Notes under the pieces: generated by a model
The model's database searches: none
The model's input: only the letters and a program-made list of their open reading frames with translations
Told to the model about the DNA's origin: nothing
Translations under genes and position numbers: made by a program
Part shown: positions 55,354-61,665 of the stretch, in pieces
How the letters are laid out: every line of letters starts with the position of its first letter
How positions within the stretch are numbered: the first letter of the stretch is position 1
Origin: Aquirufa beregesia
Lineage (GTDB): Bacteria > Bacteroidota > Bacteroidia > Cytophagales > Spirosomataceae
Direction: 5' to 3'
NCBI RefSeq assembly: GCF_011090385.1
Contig: NZ_SEWW01000003.1
Location: 273,239 to 337,238 of the forward strand
Length of the DNA: 64,000 nucleotides

Positions 55354-56589
55354 CTAATTTTTTTTTGTTTCAAGTAACCAATTAAAAACATTTAGATGTT
55401 TTACACCGCTTCTGTTTTGAGTAAAAGAATCTGTAGTGAGTAAGTATTTTGGGTAGTTGTCTTTAATTTTTTCTAAGGCTCCAAATTCACGTTCAATAGT
55501 ACTTTCGTTTGCGATTTCCCAAGCGACTTGATAGTATTCGATGTCGCCAGTTGATGATTTGCAAACAAAATCTACTTCCGTATTACGTGTTGTCCCTGTC
55601 CAAATTTTATTGCCTCTACGTAGTAGTTCGAGGTAAACAACATTTTCCAAGATGTGCCCTCTGTCGGTGTTTCGTTCTTTGCCTACCAAAATATTCAATA
55701 ATCCTGGGTCTACTAAATAGTATTTTTCTTGTGTGGCAAGTTGCTTTCTACCCTTTAAATCAAATCTATTTACTTTATAAAAAATAAAACTTCCTACTAA
55801 ATATTCTAGGTATTTCTCTACTGTTGAGTGGTGTATGTTTTGTTTATCTTGTTTTAAAGTAGTTGAAATATTGCTTGGCGAAAGCGAATTTCCAATGTTA
55901 GAGGCTATAAATTTCACGATATTTCCAAATGCCCGTTTGTCATTTATTTGGTGGCGCTGTGTGATGTCTTTTTCAATGATCGTCGTATATATTGCATCCA
56001 GATACTCATATATTTTATCGAATCCTTCTTCTCGTAATTCGACACCTTTGGGTAAGGAGGTTTCATTTGTGAAATCGAAAAATAGGGCTTCGTAATTTAG
56101 GTACCTGTTGTTTATATCGATATTTCTTGAAGTTAAATATTCTTTAAATGAGAAAGGTAATATGGAGATTTCAATATAGCGACCACTCAATAAAGTAGCT
56201 AATTCACTACTTAATAAAAAAGCATTAGAGCCTGTTATGTAAACGTCTGTGTTTTCTGAAGCAAAAAGTCCATCCACTAATTTTTCAAAATGTGGAATAT
56301 TTTGAACCTCATCTAAAAATATATAATTAGACTTTTCGGCTTGCAGTTTCTTTTTAATTTCAAAGTAAATGTTGTCCCACGTCTTATTTAAATAATTTTC
56401 TGGTAACTCAAAGTTGTAGAACTGAATTTGCCTTTTACCAACACCCAGCATTAATAATTGCTCTCGAAAAAGCTCCAGTAATGTACTTTTTCCTGACCTT
56501 CGTAAACCGTTTACTACCTTTATAAGGTCTTTGTCTTTGTAAGACATGAGCTTTTCTATGTATTCCTTACGCTGGGTGTACTTATTCAT
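55354..56589 (-). CDS. AAA_14/DUF4143 ATPase
   Basis: 411 residues. Walker A is NGLRRSGKSTLLE (about residue 27) and Walker B is YIFLDEVQNI (about 91). TGSNAFLLSSELATLLSGRY is the sensor region of the AAA_14 family. The C-terminal DUF4143 domain has LENVVYLELLRRG and NTEVDFVCK...EYYQVAW, a pattern like the PD-(D/E)XK core but without a clear catalytic Lys. These ATPases are often found in mobile or variable regions and their role is not established. It sits between an intact gene and the decayed copy of that gene's 3' end, on the opposite strand. Confidence 0.88.
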   Translation of the reverse strand: MNKYTQRKEYIEKLMSYKDKDLIKVVNGLRRSGKSTLLELFREQLLMLGVGKRQIQFYNFELPENYLNKTWDNIYFEIKKKLQAEKSNYIFLDEVQNIPHFEKLVDGLFASENTDVYITGSNAFLLSSELATLLSGRYIEISILPFSFKEYLTSRNIDINNRYLNYEALFFDFTNETSLPKGVELREEGFDKIYEYLDAIYTTIIEKDITQRHQINDKRAFGNIVKFIASNIGNSLSPSNISTTLKQDKQNIHHSTVEKYLEYLVGSFIFYKVNRFDLKGRKQLATQEKYYLVDPGLLNILVGKERNTDRGHILENVVYLELLRRGNKIWTGTTRNTEVDFVCKSSTGDIEYYQVAWEIANESTIEREFGALEKIKDNYPKYLLTTDSFTQNRSGVKHLNVFNWLLETKKN

Positions 56590-56679
56590 AAAGCAAATAT
56601 GAAAAATAAATTATCAAAACTTGCATTTTTTACAACTTTTGATAATTTAAATAAAATGTTAATGTTTTTTGTAAGGAGG

Positions 56680-56888
56680 AATTTGAATTTAGATTTCCAA
56701 TTCAACATACCTAAAATGGTTTCTGTAAACTGTTTTTTTTATGCTTCAACGCCAAAGGTTAAGTGTAGGGCTTTCATAAGTCTGAATTCAGCTCATCATG
56801 GTATTTCAATGGGGATTATTTTCCTCATTATCCAAAGACTAAATTGAATATATTTCTGAATCCGATGATTCGGTTGGGGGTGAGGTGA
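56680..56888 (+). pseudogene. Decayed paralogue of the CarboxypepD_reg gene (3' end only)
   Basis: From 56793 to 56888 the frame reads SSWYFNGDYFPHYPKTKL and then NIFLNPMIRLGVR-stop. This aligns with SPWHFNGDYLPRYQLP...FMNPMIRLTVK at the end of the gene at 54165-55058. Upstream the similarity continues weakly (GFHKSEF against GFVKDDF) but is broken by in-frame stops and a probable frameshift near 56720. The same 16-base string TGAATCCGATGATTCG occurs at both ends, and both are followed by the recurring hairpin. Confidence 0.7.
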
Positions 56889-56891
56889 GGG

Positions 56892-56913
56892 GGCTTGAGA
56901 AATTTCCCAAGCC
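56892..56913 (+). repeat. Recurring hairpin, copy 2
   Basis: GGCTTGAGAA / TTTCCCAAGCC immediately after the stop of the decayed paralogue, without a T tract. Confidence 0.65.
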
Positions 56914-56960
56914 AATTCAGTATTAATAATTTTGAATCATTTACAGCTTGCTACCTCACT

Positions 56961-56997
56961 CCCGCTTTTTATTTCTGGGATGTCGAACGACAGATAG
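56961..56997 (+). repeat. Dispersed palindromic repeat, copy B (inverted orientation, degenerate)
   Basis: CCCGCT at the left and TGTCGAACGACAGATAG at the right, read on the plus strand, that is, opposite to copies A, C and D. The middle has diverged. It lies between the hairpin and the end of the AbiV-like gene. Confidence 0.5.
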
Positions 56998-57087
56998 TAG
57001 GATTTGAAATCTTTGATTAACGGAATTATCCATTTGAGTTTTAATTTAGAGAAAATGGAATAAGATTGCCGTTGGTAGGTGTTTTTA

Positions 57088-57729
57088 TTAATCGTAGCTG
57101 TTGAGCATGTTAATAAATTCGTCGTCTGTTATGTTGAGGTCTTTAATTATTTGAGTTTGACTTAAAATAACTGTAAAGTATTTCAATGCAATTTCATAGT
57201 CTGATCTTAGAAAATCTTTTGGTGATATCCAGATATCATTTCTTAAATCAACATAGAAACCATTGTTTTTATTGTTATTGGCGTCTTTGAGCCAAGCAAT
57301 AAATGTTGTTCGTTCCTCTTCGGTAAAATTTGTTTCAGAAAATGCGCCATTTATTAAATATCCAATTTCCTTAAAGCGATTTTCTAAGATTTTTATATGC
57401 TCAGGGTTAGATTTCATTCCCGTTGCAGAATATAGAATATATTCTTGAAACGTCTCTGCAACTTGATTTGAACTAGCTTCGATGAACTCTGTCAATAGGT
57501 TGTGTTTAGTTTGATGTTGTTTAAAAATATTGGTACTTTCTTCTTTTTTGAATACGCTTTTGTCTGCTTTACACGTCTTGTATACTTGATATTTAATTAA
57601 TTCTTCAAGGCCAAGGATTAAATGAGAAATTGCATGTCCATACTCATTATTTTCTGCAAGAAGTTTAGCAGAGTTCAAATGACTAAGTCCGTTTTCAAAT
57701 ATTTTATTATAGTTATCTCTGTCTGTCAT
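57088..57729 (-). CDS. AbiV-like abortive infection protein (HEPN-type)
   Basis: 213 residues, all-alpha. The N-terminal half has HLNSAKLLAENNEYGHAISH and the following LILGLEELIKY, the helix pair characteristic of AbiV/HEPN proteins. The C-terminal part has the family-like FYVDLRNDIWISPKDF. AbiV of Lactococcus blocks phage translation by binding a phage protein; the target here is unknown. It is flanked by repeats and by a lipoprotein gene, in the defence-rich stretch. The assignment is by motif pattern and moderately certain. Confidence 0.72.
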   Translation of the reverse strand: MTDRDNYNKIFENGLSHLNSAKLLAENNEYGHAISHLILGLEELIKYQVYKTCKADKSVFKKEESTNIFKQHQTKHNLLTEFIEASSNQVAETFQEYILYSATGMKSNPEHIKILENRFKEIGYLINGAFSETNFTEEERTTFIAWLKDANNNKNNGFYVDLRNDIWISPKDFLRSDYEIALKYFTVILSQTQIIKDLNITDDEFINMLNSYD

Positions 57730-57801
57730 AAAAAGGAAACTAATTATTAATATTTGCTATTCGATATCTTAAATTGGAGGATATCAAATAATTTATTTTT
57801 T

Positions 57802-57838
57802 GTTTGAAATGACCCAATGGAACATTTTGAACAGCGGG
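57802..57838 (-). repeat. Dispersed palindromic repeat, copy C
   Basis: On the minus strand CCCGCTGTTCAAAATGTTCC, three variable bases, then GGGTCATTTCAAAC. It lies 15 bases past the stop of the lipoprotein gene. Confidence 0.7.
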
Positions 57839-57852
57839 TTTTGACAAAAGTT

Positions 57853-58422
57853 TTATTTTTTGACTACGTAGACTTTCCAAGTTTCTATTTTACTTTTTTC
57901 CAGTTCATTAGAAACCTTATATCCTTCTAATTCTGTATTAAATTCTTTTGAATTTAAAATCGCTTTGGAAAGTTCTTTTGGCATTGAAATATTTAGTGTT
58001 CTAAATGTTTTTTTAGATATATCATTTAAGAATTTTAAAGCGTTTTTCTTATCTACTGGATTATTGATGTTCAAATTGATGTAGATTTTGGTCGCCTTAT
58101 TTTCTGTTCCTTCAATATAATAAGCAATGTTGTTTTGCATTCCATAACCGTCCTTTTGGGGTCCAAATTGATAATAATCTGTCAATGATCCCCAACCCAT
58201 ATCCATGGGGTTCCGCCATTCTTTAAGTTCTCCAATTCCATTTTGAGATAAAGCATTTATCAATTCATTTGGATTTTCAAAAATGTTTGAACCCTTGTTT
58301 GTTTGTATTTCTGAATTTGTTTCAATTGAAACTATATTATTTTTATTTGAGTCATTTCCACAGCTTGTTATAATGGTCGCCAATATAGTTACAGCAATAC
58401 TATGTTTTAAAATATATTTCAT
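57853..58422 (-). CDS. Hypothetical lipoprotein
   Basis: 189 residues. The N-terminus MKYILKHSIAVTILATIITSC is a lipoprotein signal (lipobox ITSC, Cys21), followed by a low-complexity Asn/Ser/Lys linker. The mature part is mixed alpha/beta, with DMGWGSLTDYYQFGPQKDGY as the most distinctive stretch. I do not recognise the family. It is AT-rich, like its neighbours in this region. It lies upstream of the AbiV-like gene on the same strand (123-base gap holding a repeat). Confidence 0.7.
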   Translation of the reverse strand: MKYILKHSIAVTILATIITSCGNDSNKNNIVSIETNSEIQTNKGSNIFENPNELINALSQNGIGELKEWRNPMDMGWGSLTDYYQFGPQKDGYGMQNNIAYYIEGTENKATKIYINLNINNPVDKKNALKFLNDISKKTFRTLNISMPKELSKAILNSKEFNTELEGYKVSNELEKSKIETWKVYVVKK

Positions 58423-58462
58423 ACGTCAAACGTATTTTGGTTGTCAAATAAAACTAATTAAG

Positions 58463-58588
58463 TTAGTTCAATTTACAGATTTTCCCCATTCCACCCTCAA
58501 TCATCTCAAAGCCAAGCCGTGCCGCTGCCAATTCACTTGTTAAGAAAAATTTAAATTCTTGATAATCAGGATAAAATCGCCCTAATAG
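58463..58588 (-). pseudogene. C-terminal gene remnant
   Basis: An open minus-strand frame without a start codon, bounded upstream by TAG (58589-58591), that ends GRFYPDYQEFKFFLTSEL and AAARLGFEMIEGGMGKICKLN before TAA (58463-58465). The composition is protein-like (helix-forming, mixed charged and apolar), unlike the surrounding AT-rich spacer. I do not recognise the parent protein. It probably marks a gene lost by deletion at its 5' side. Confidence 0.45.
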
Positions 58589-58591
58589 CTA

Positions 58592-58733
58592 GGATATAGG
58601 GGCTTTGTTCTGAAATTTAAATGGCCGAAATGCTTGTCAAGTATTGTTTAAATTGGGTACTAAACCTCGGATTCGTGTATAAAAATAGGCTTGAGAAATC
58701 TCCCAAGCCTATGATATATGAATTTATAGGGAA
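58592..58733. other. Spacer between the gene remnant and hipA
   Basis: No gene seen. It contains recurring hairpin copy 3, which acts as the hipA terminator. Confidence 0.5.
58686..58711 (-). repeat. Recurring hairpin, copy 3 (terminator of hipBA)
   Basis: TAGGCTTGAGA / TCTCCCAAGCCTA on the plus strand. On the minus strand it is followed by TTTTTATA, 23 bases past the hipA stop. Confidence 0.75.
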
Positions 58734-60026
58734 TCAATTACGATTGAGCACGGCATGGATGTTGTCTCGTTGGATGGGATTGACTTGGGCCATTTCAGCA
58801 AACTCGTTCCACTTTTTCACGGATTGGTGGATTTGATCAATAATGACTTTGGCATGTTTAATGTTCATGGATTTGGCCACGATTTCCAAATCATGTTTCT
58901 TTATTTCATCTCTTTTTCCATTGACGCTTAGGGCATGTTGGCTCACCCATTGGCTGTCAGGTCGGTAGGCAAAACAAATATCATAGGCGGGACTTAATTC
59001 CCAGCTGCTACCCTTTTGCAGTCGGAAGGCAAAATTTTTGGTATGATCATCGCAATTTTTGGCCAATACATTCAACACCATACGTCTAAAGAGTTGCTCC
59101 GCTGCTGGATAAGGTAACCGTAGTTGCCTCATGGTTTGGAATAGTTGCTCGTAGCTAAAGCTGGTGATTTGGTTGAAATCGGCATGTTGCAGCGCACAAA
59201 ATGTTTGGATATGGTGCTTTTGATTCCCTTCCCCTCGATCAAACCTCTTGGTCATAAAATGGGCTCGTCCATGTTCTTCCATTAACCTTGATTCCATCAT
59301 GTCAACTCCACAGGCTTTCGCCAGATAGTAATAGGCCATTTCAATTCGACCATATCCTGTACTTTCACCAAATTGTACATCACTCACCGTGTCGAGTTTA
59401 ATTAACCAATGCTCAAAACCTGCAGGAGCCTTGCTTTGTCCTGATTTCACTTGCCCTGTTTTCGGATGATAGGCGATGATGGCCTTAGGTCTCGCCCCTC
59501 CAGCTGATGTTCCAATTTTCAGAATATCCATCATGGCTTTTTCCTCATCTTGATTTAAGTTGGTTTCAAAGCCTTCTTTTTTATGGACTATTTTCTGTAT
59601 AGTCTTCAGTAAACTGTCTATTTCAATATCATTAGCCCCTTTCATGTTAGCGTATTGACTAGGTTCAAATTCCAAAGCTCCCATACCTCTAGCTCCAATA
59701 AAGCATAGCAGCTCCACGGGATTCATGCTATTTTCTGCCCGACCATGCTGAGCAAGCCAACTATTGATTAATTGATTTCCATAGTCATCCGGTAAGACAT
59801 CCGCCAATAGTCCAGGTAAGCCTTTAAATGTTTTGGAAGCTCTTAACTCAGGAAAGGAGAATATGCGCCCCTTGCTTGGTGCTATGGGCATTTTGATAGG
59901 AGATAAATCCCAGTTTTTTTCTATGAATTTGGGGGTATATTCAAAATCAGCGATTCCTTCCTCTGCATTCCATGCCACAGCACCCACAGTCTCATTCCAT
60001 ATTTTGATGATAGCTGTAGTTACCAT
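58734..60026 (-). CDS. hipA: HipA-type serine/threonine kinase toxin
   Basis: 430 residues, full length. The N-terminal Couple_hipA domain is followed by the kinase domain. Present are LPGLLADVLPDDYG, the Gly-rich GTSAGGARPKAII loop carrying the Ser that is autophosphorylated in E. coli HipA, WLIKLDT, RLMEEHGRAHFMTKRFDR, the catalytic NCDDHTKNFAF and the metal-binding SPAYDICF. HipA of E. coli phosphorylates glutamyl-tRNA synthetase and halts growth. Its start overlaps hipB by 7 bases. All catalytic residues appear intact. Confidence 0.93.
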   Translation of the reverse strand: MVTTAIIKIWNETVGAVAWNAEEGIADFEYTPKFIEKNWDLSPIKMPIAPSKGRIFSFPELRASKTFKGLPGLLADVLPDDYGNQLINSWLAQHGRAENSMNPVELLCFIGARGMGALEFEPSQYANMKGANDIEIDSLLKTIQKIVHKKEGFETNLNQDEEKAMMDILKIGTSAGGARPKAIIAYHPKTGQVKSGQSKAPAGFEHWLIKLDTVSDVQFGESTGYGRIEMAYYYLAKACGVDMMESRLMEEHGRAHFMTKRFDRGEGNQKHHIQTFCALQHADFNQITSFSYEQLFQTMRQLRLPYPAAEQLFRRMVLNVLAKNCDDHTKNFAFRLQKGSSWELSPAYDICFAYRPDSQWVSQHALSVNGKRDEIKKHDLEIVAKSMNIKHAKVIIDQIHQSVKKWNEFAEMAQVNPIQRDNIHAVLNRN

Positions 60027-60367
60027 GATGAATCGCTTTGAAGGGGTTTATTTATGGGACTGCGTGCCCTTTGCTTCTTCTTTTTAGCTAGTTTAGCCAA
60101 TAGCAATGGACTGATTTTTTCTTTCGTTGAAAATATGTCCAACAAATGCAATATGTCCAGCGCCCGCATGATTTGAATCAATGAAACTAAGGAAATAGCT
60201 TCACCTTTTTCAATTTGCGTCACGGTCCAGCGATTCAATCCCGCCTCCAGAGCTAATTGAGCCTGCGTTTTATTGATTTCCAGTCGTTTTTGTTTTAAGT
60301 AAGCACCTATCGTTTCCACAATGGCTTGATCGCTTAGAGTTGACCGATTTATGTTGGTATTTTCCAT
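60020..60367 (-). CDS. hipB: HipB-type antitoxin, XRE family
   Basis: 115 residues from MENTNINRSTLSD at 60367. An ATG 32 codons upstream would give a hydrophobic AT-rich leader that overlaps the operator sites and is rejected. The XRE helix-turn-helix is LKQKRLEINKTQAQLALEAG and NRWTVTQIEKGEAISL. The C-terminal tail is very basic (KLAKKKKQRAR), longer than in E. coli HipB. It should bind HipA and repress the operon at the inverted repeats just upstream. Confidence 0.88.
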   Translation of the reverse strand: MENTNINRSTLSDQAIVETIGAYLKQKRLEINKTQAQLALEAGLNRWTVTQIEKGEAISLVSLIQIMRALDILHLLDIFSTKEKISPLLLAKLAKKKKQRARSPINKPLQSDSSW

Positions 60368-60393
60368 CTTAATAAGTAATATATGTATATAAA

Positions 60394-60409
60394 GGTGGTA
60401 TATGCCAAC
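60394..60409. promoter_or_regulatory. Candidate HipB operator, proximal (imperfect)
   Basis: GGTGGTATATGCCAAC matches the distal operator at 11 of 16 positions, sharing the GCCAAC half-site. It lies 27 bases before the hipB ATG. Confidence 0.45.
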
Positions 60410-60455
60410 AAATGTAATCATAAATATATATAAATACTTATGAGTTATTAATTTT

Positions 60456-60471
60456 GTTAGCATAAGCCAAC
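60456..60471. promoter_or_regulatory. Candidate HipB operator, distal
   Basis: GTTAGCATAAGCCAAC is a near-perfect inverted repeat (GTTrGC-ATAA-GCyAAC), about 90 bases upstream of hipB in an otherwise AT-rich region. Confidence 0.55.
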
Positions 60472-60550
60472 TTTATGACCAATTTATTATTATAATGTTG
60501 GTTTTTACTATCAATAAATTGATAATTTTTAAAAAACAATAGATAAATAA

Positions 60551-60573
60551 AGGCTTGAGAAACCTCCCAAGCC
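60551..60573 (-). repeat. Recurring hairpin, copy 4
   Basis: AGGCTTGAGAA / CTCCCAAGCCCT on the plus strand. On the minus strand it is followed by TTTATTTAT. It lies between the RAP-like gene and hipBA and can terminate the former. Confidence 0.7.
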
Positions 60574-60616
60574 CTATTAATTAGTTTAGATGAATCTGGG
60601 ACTACCAATCCTGATT

Positions 60617-60660
60617 ATCTGTGGTTCGAAATGACCCTACGGAACATTTCAAACAGCGGG
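60617..60660 (-). repeat. Dispersed palindromic repeat, copy D
   Basis: On the minus strand CCCGCTGTTTGAAATGTTCC, three variable bases, GGGTCATTTCGAACCACAGAT. GAAATG and CATTTC form an inner stem. It is the longest copy and lies 42 bases past the stop of the RAP-like gene. Confidence 0.75.
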
Positions 60661-60701
60661 AGTCTTTTATATCTTCTTTAAACATCTTATTCAATTTGTT
60701 G

Positions 60702-61511
60702 TCATTGTTTCAGTTTTTCTGGTAGCCAATAATTTATATCTTGGTGTCCTTTTGGAATGATTACCTCAATTTCTGATTTACCATTTTTTATTTTTTCAAT
60801 GATGGGGTGTTCAGGATTATTTCTCTCTCTAGTTTTTCCTCCGTAAAAATATCCATAACCGCGTTCGTCAACAGCGTTAAATCTTTTTGTTATAATGTCA
60901 ATAGTTGATGCGGAATTTTCAGATATAAACATACCAAAATGAATTTCTGTGCTCCATAACACCCCTAAGCCTTTTATTGATTTGTCATATATGGCTTTCA
61001 CGTTACTATCACACCTTTGTATCCAGTATGGCCAATTAATCACTTCAATTCCCGTTTCATCTTCAACGATTTTCTTTTTTCTAAAAGGGTCGTCTTTTGG
61101 CATACCCCAACGAGAAGGTGCAAAATGTGAAGGTCCTTCAAATTCAATAAATACTGGTGATTTGTCTTGGAGGGTTAATTTCAAGTCCATTGCAAACTTT
61201 TTGACTTTTATTTGTCTTTCAATTTGAATGTCGGGGTAAGTTCGTCTGATTATTGCAATTAAGAGGATTTCATCCAAGCTTGATTTGTCAACTGGTATCG
61301 CATTTGAAATTTTGTTTTCATACCATAGTTTTTGAATTAGTCTTTCGTCAACTATTTCATAACCGTCAATGAACTTAAAATTAATAGTTGTTAAGTCATC
61401 GTCATTAACTTGAAGTATTTCTTTTATATCGGATTTTGTCAAATATGAACCAACACAATTGTCGATGTCGTTAAGGTCAAAAAGCCCTACTGGTCGTCCT
61501 AATATTGCCAT
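60702..61511 (-). CDS. Protein with RAP/PD-(D/E)XK nuclease-like core
   Basis: 269 residues; no family known to me. The core at about residues 105-165 reads FAMDLKL (Asp109), then VFIEFEGPSHF (Glu123, Glu125, His129), then FRKKKIVEDETGIEVINWPYW. This order (Asp, E-x-E-G-P-S-H-F, basic helix, hydrophobic strand ending in a P-Y-x-W type motif) resembles RAP domains and related VSR-like nuclease folds. The usual Lys of (D/E)xK is replaced by Glu125 or supplied elsewhere. Residues 1-80 may be a separate recognition domain. Its neighbours are HipBA and AbiV, so a role in defence is plausible but unproven. Confidence 0.6.
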   Translation of the reverse strand: MAILGRPVGLFDLNDIDNCVGSYLTKSDIKEILQVNDDDLTTINFKFIDGYEIVDERLIQKLWYENKISNAIPVDKSSLDEILLIAIIRRTYPDIQIERQIKVKKFAMDLKLTLQDKSPVFIEFEGPSHFAPSRWGMPKDDPFRKKKIVEDETGIEVINWPYWIQRCDSNVKAIYDKSIKGLGVLWSTEIHFGMFISENSASTIDIITKRFNAVDERGYGYFYGGKTRERNNPEHPIIEKIKNGKSEIEVIIPKGHQDINYWLPEKLKQ

Positions 61512-61526
61512 TGTCTTTGTCGTCTT

Positions 61527-61545
61527 TTAAAATGACCCACAATGG
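61527..61545 (-). repeat. Fragment of the dispersed palindromic repeat
   Basis: CATTGTGGGTCATTTTAAAA on the minus strand matches the GGGTCATTTC half of copies C and D. The CCCGCTGTT half is missing. Confidence 0.4.
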
Positions 61546-61600
61546 TTAGGAGCTTGGCGTAGTGGCGGTATTATAGCACTACCGTTGATACGAAGCACTT

Positions 61601-61638
61601 AACCTGCCATTACGTTAAACCCCTGTTATGGGCAGGTT
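61601..61638. repeat. Inverted repeat between the DUF885 and RAP-like genes
   Basis: AACCTGCC (61601-61608) pairs perfectly with GGCAGGTT (61631-61638) around 22 bases that contain GTTAAAC. A second small stem (CGGTA/TACCG) lies at 61566-61584. There is no T tract, so this is not a standard terminator. Confidence 0.5.
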
Positions 61639-61665
61639 TCCGTCTGTCCGTTACTTAGCTCTTTT

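Noticed and set aside
56599..56847. 82-codon plus-strand ORF
   Set aside because: It covers the decayed paralogue in the wrong frame for its best-conserved part; the homologous frame ends at 56888.
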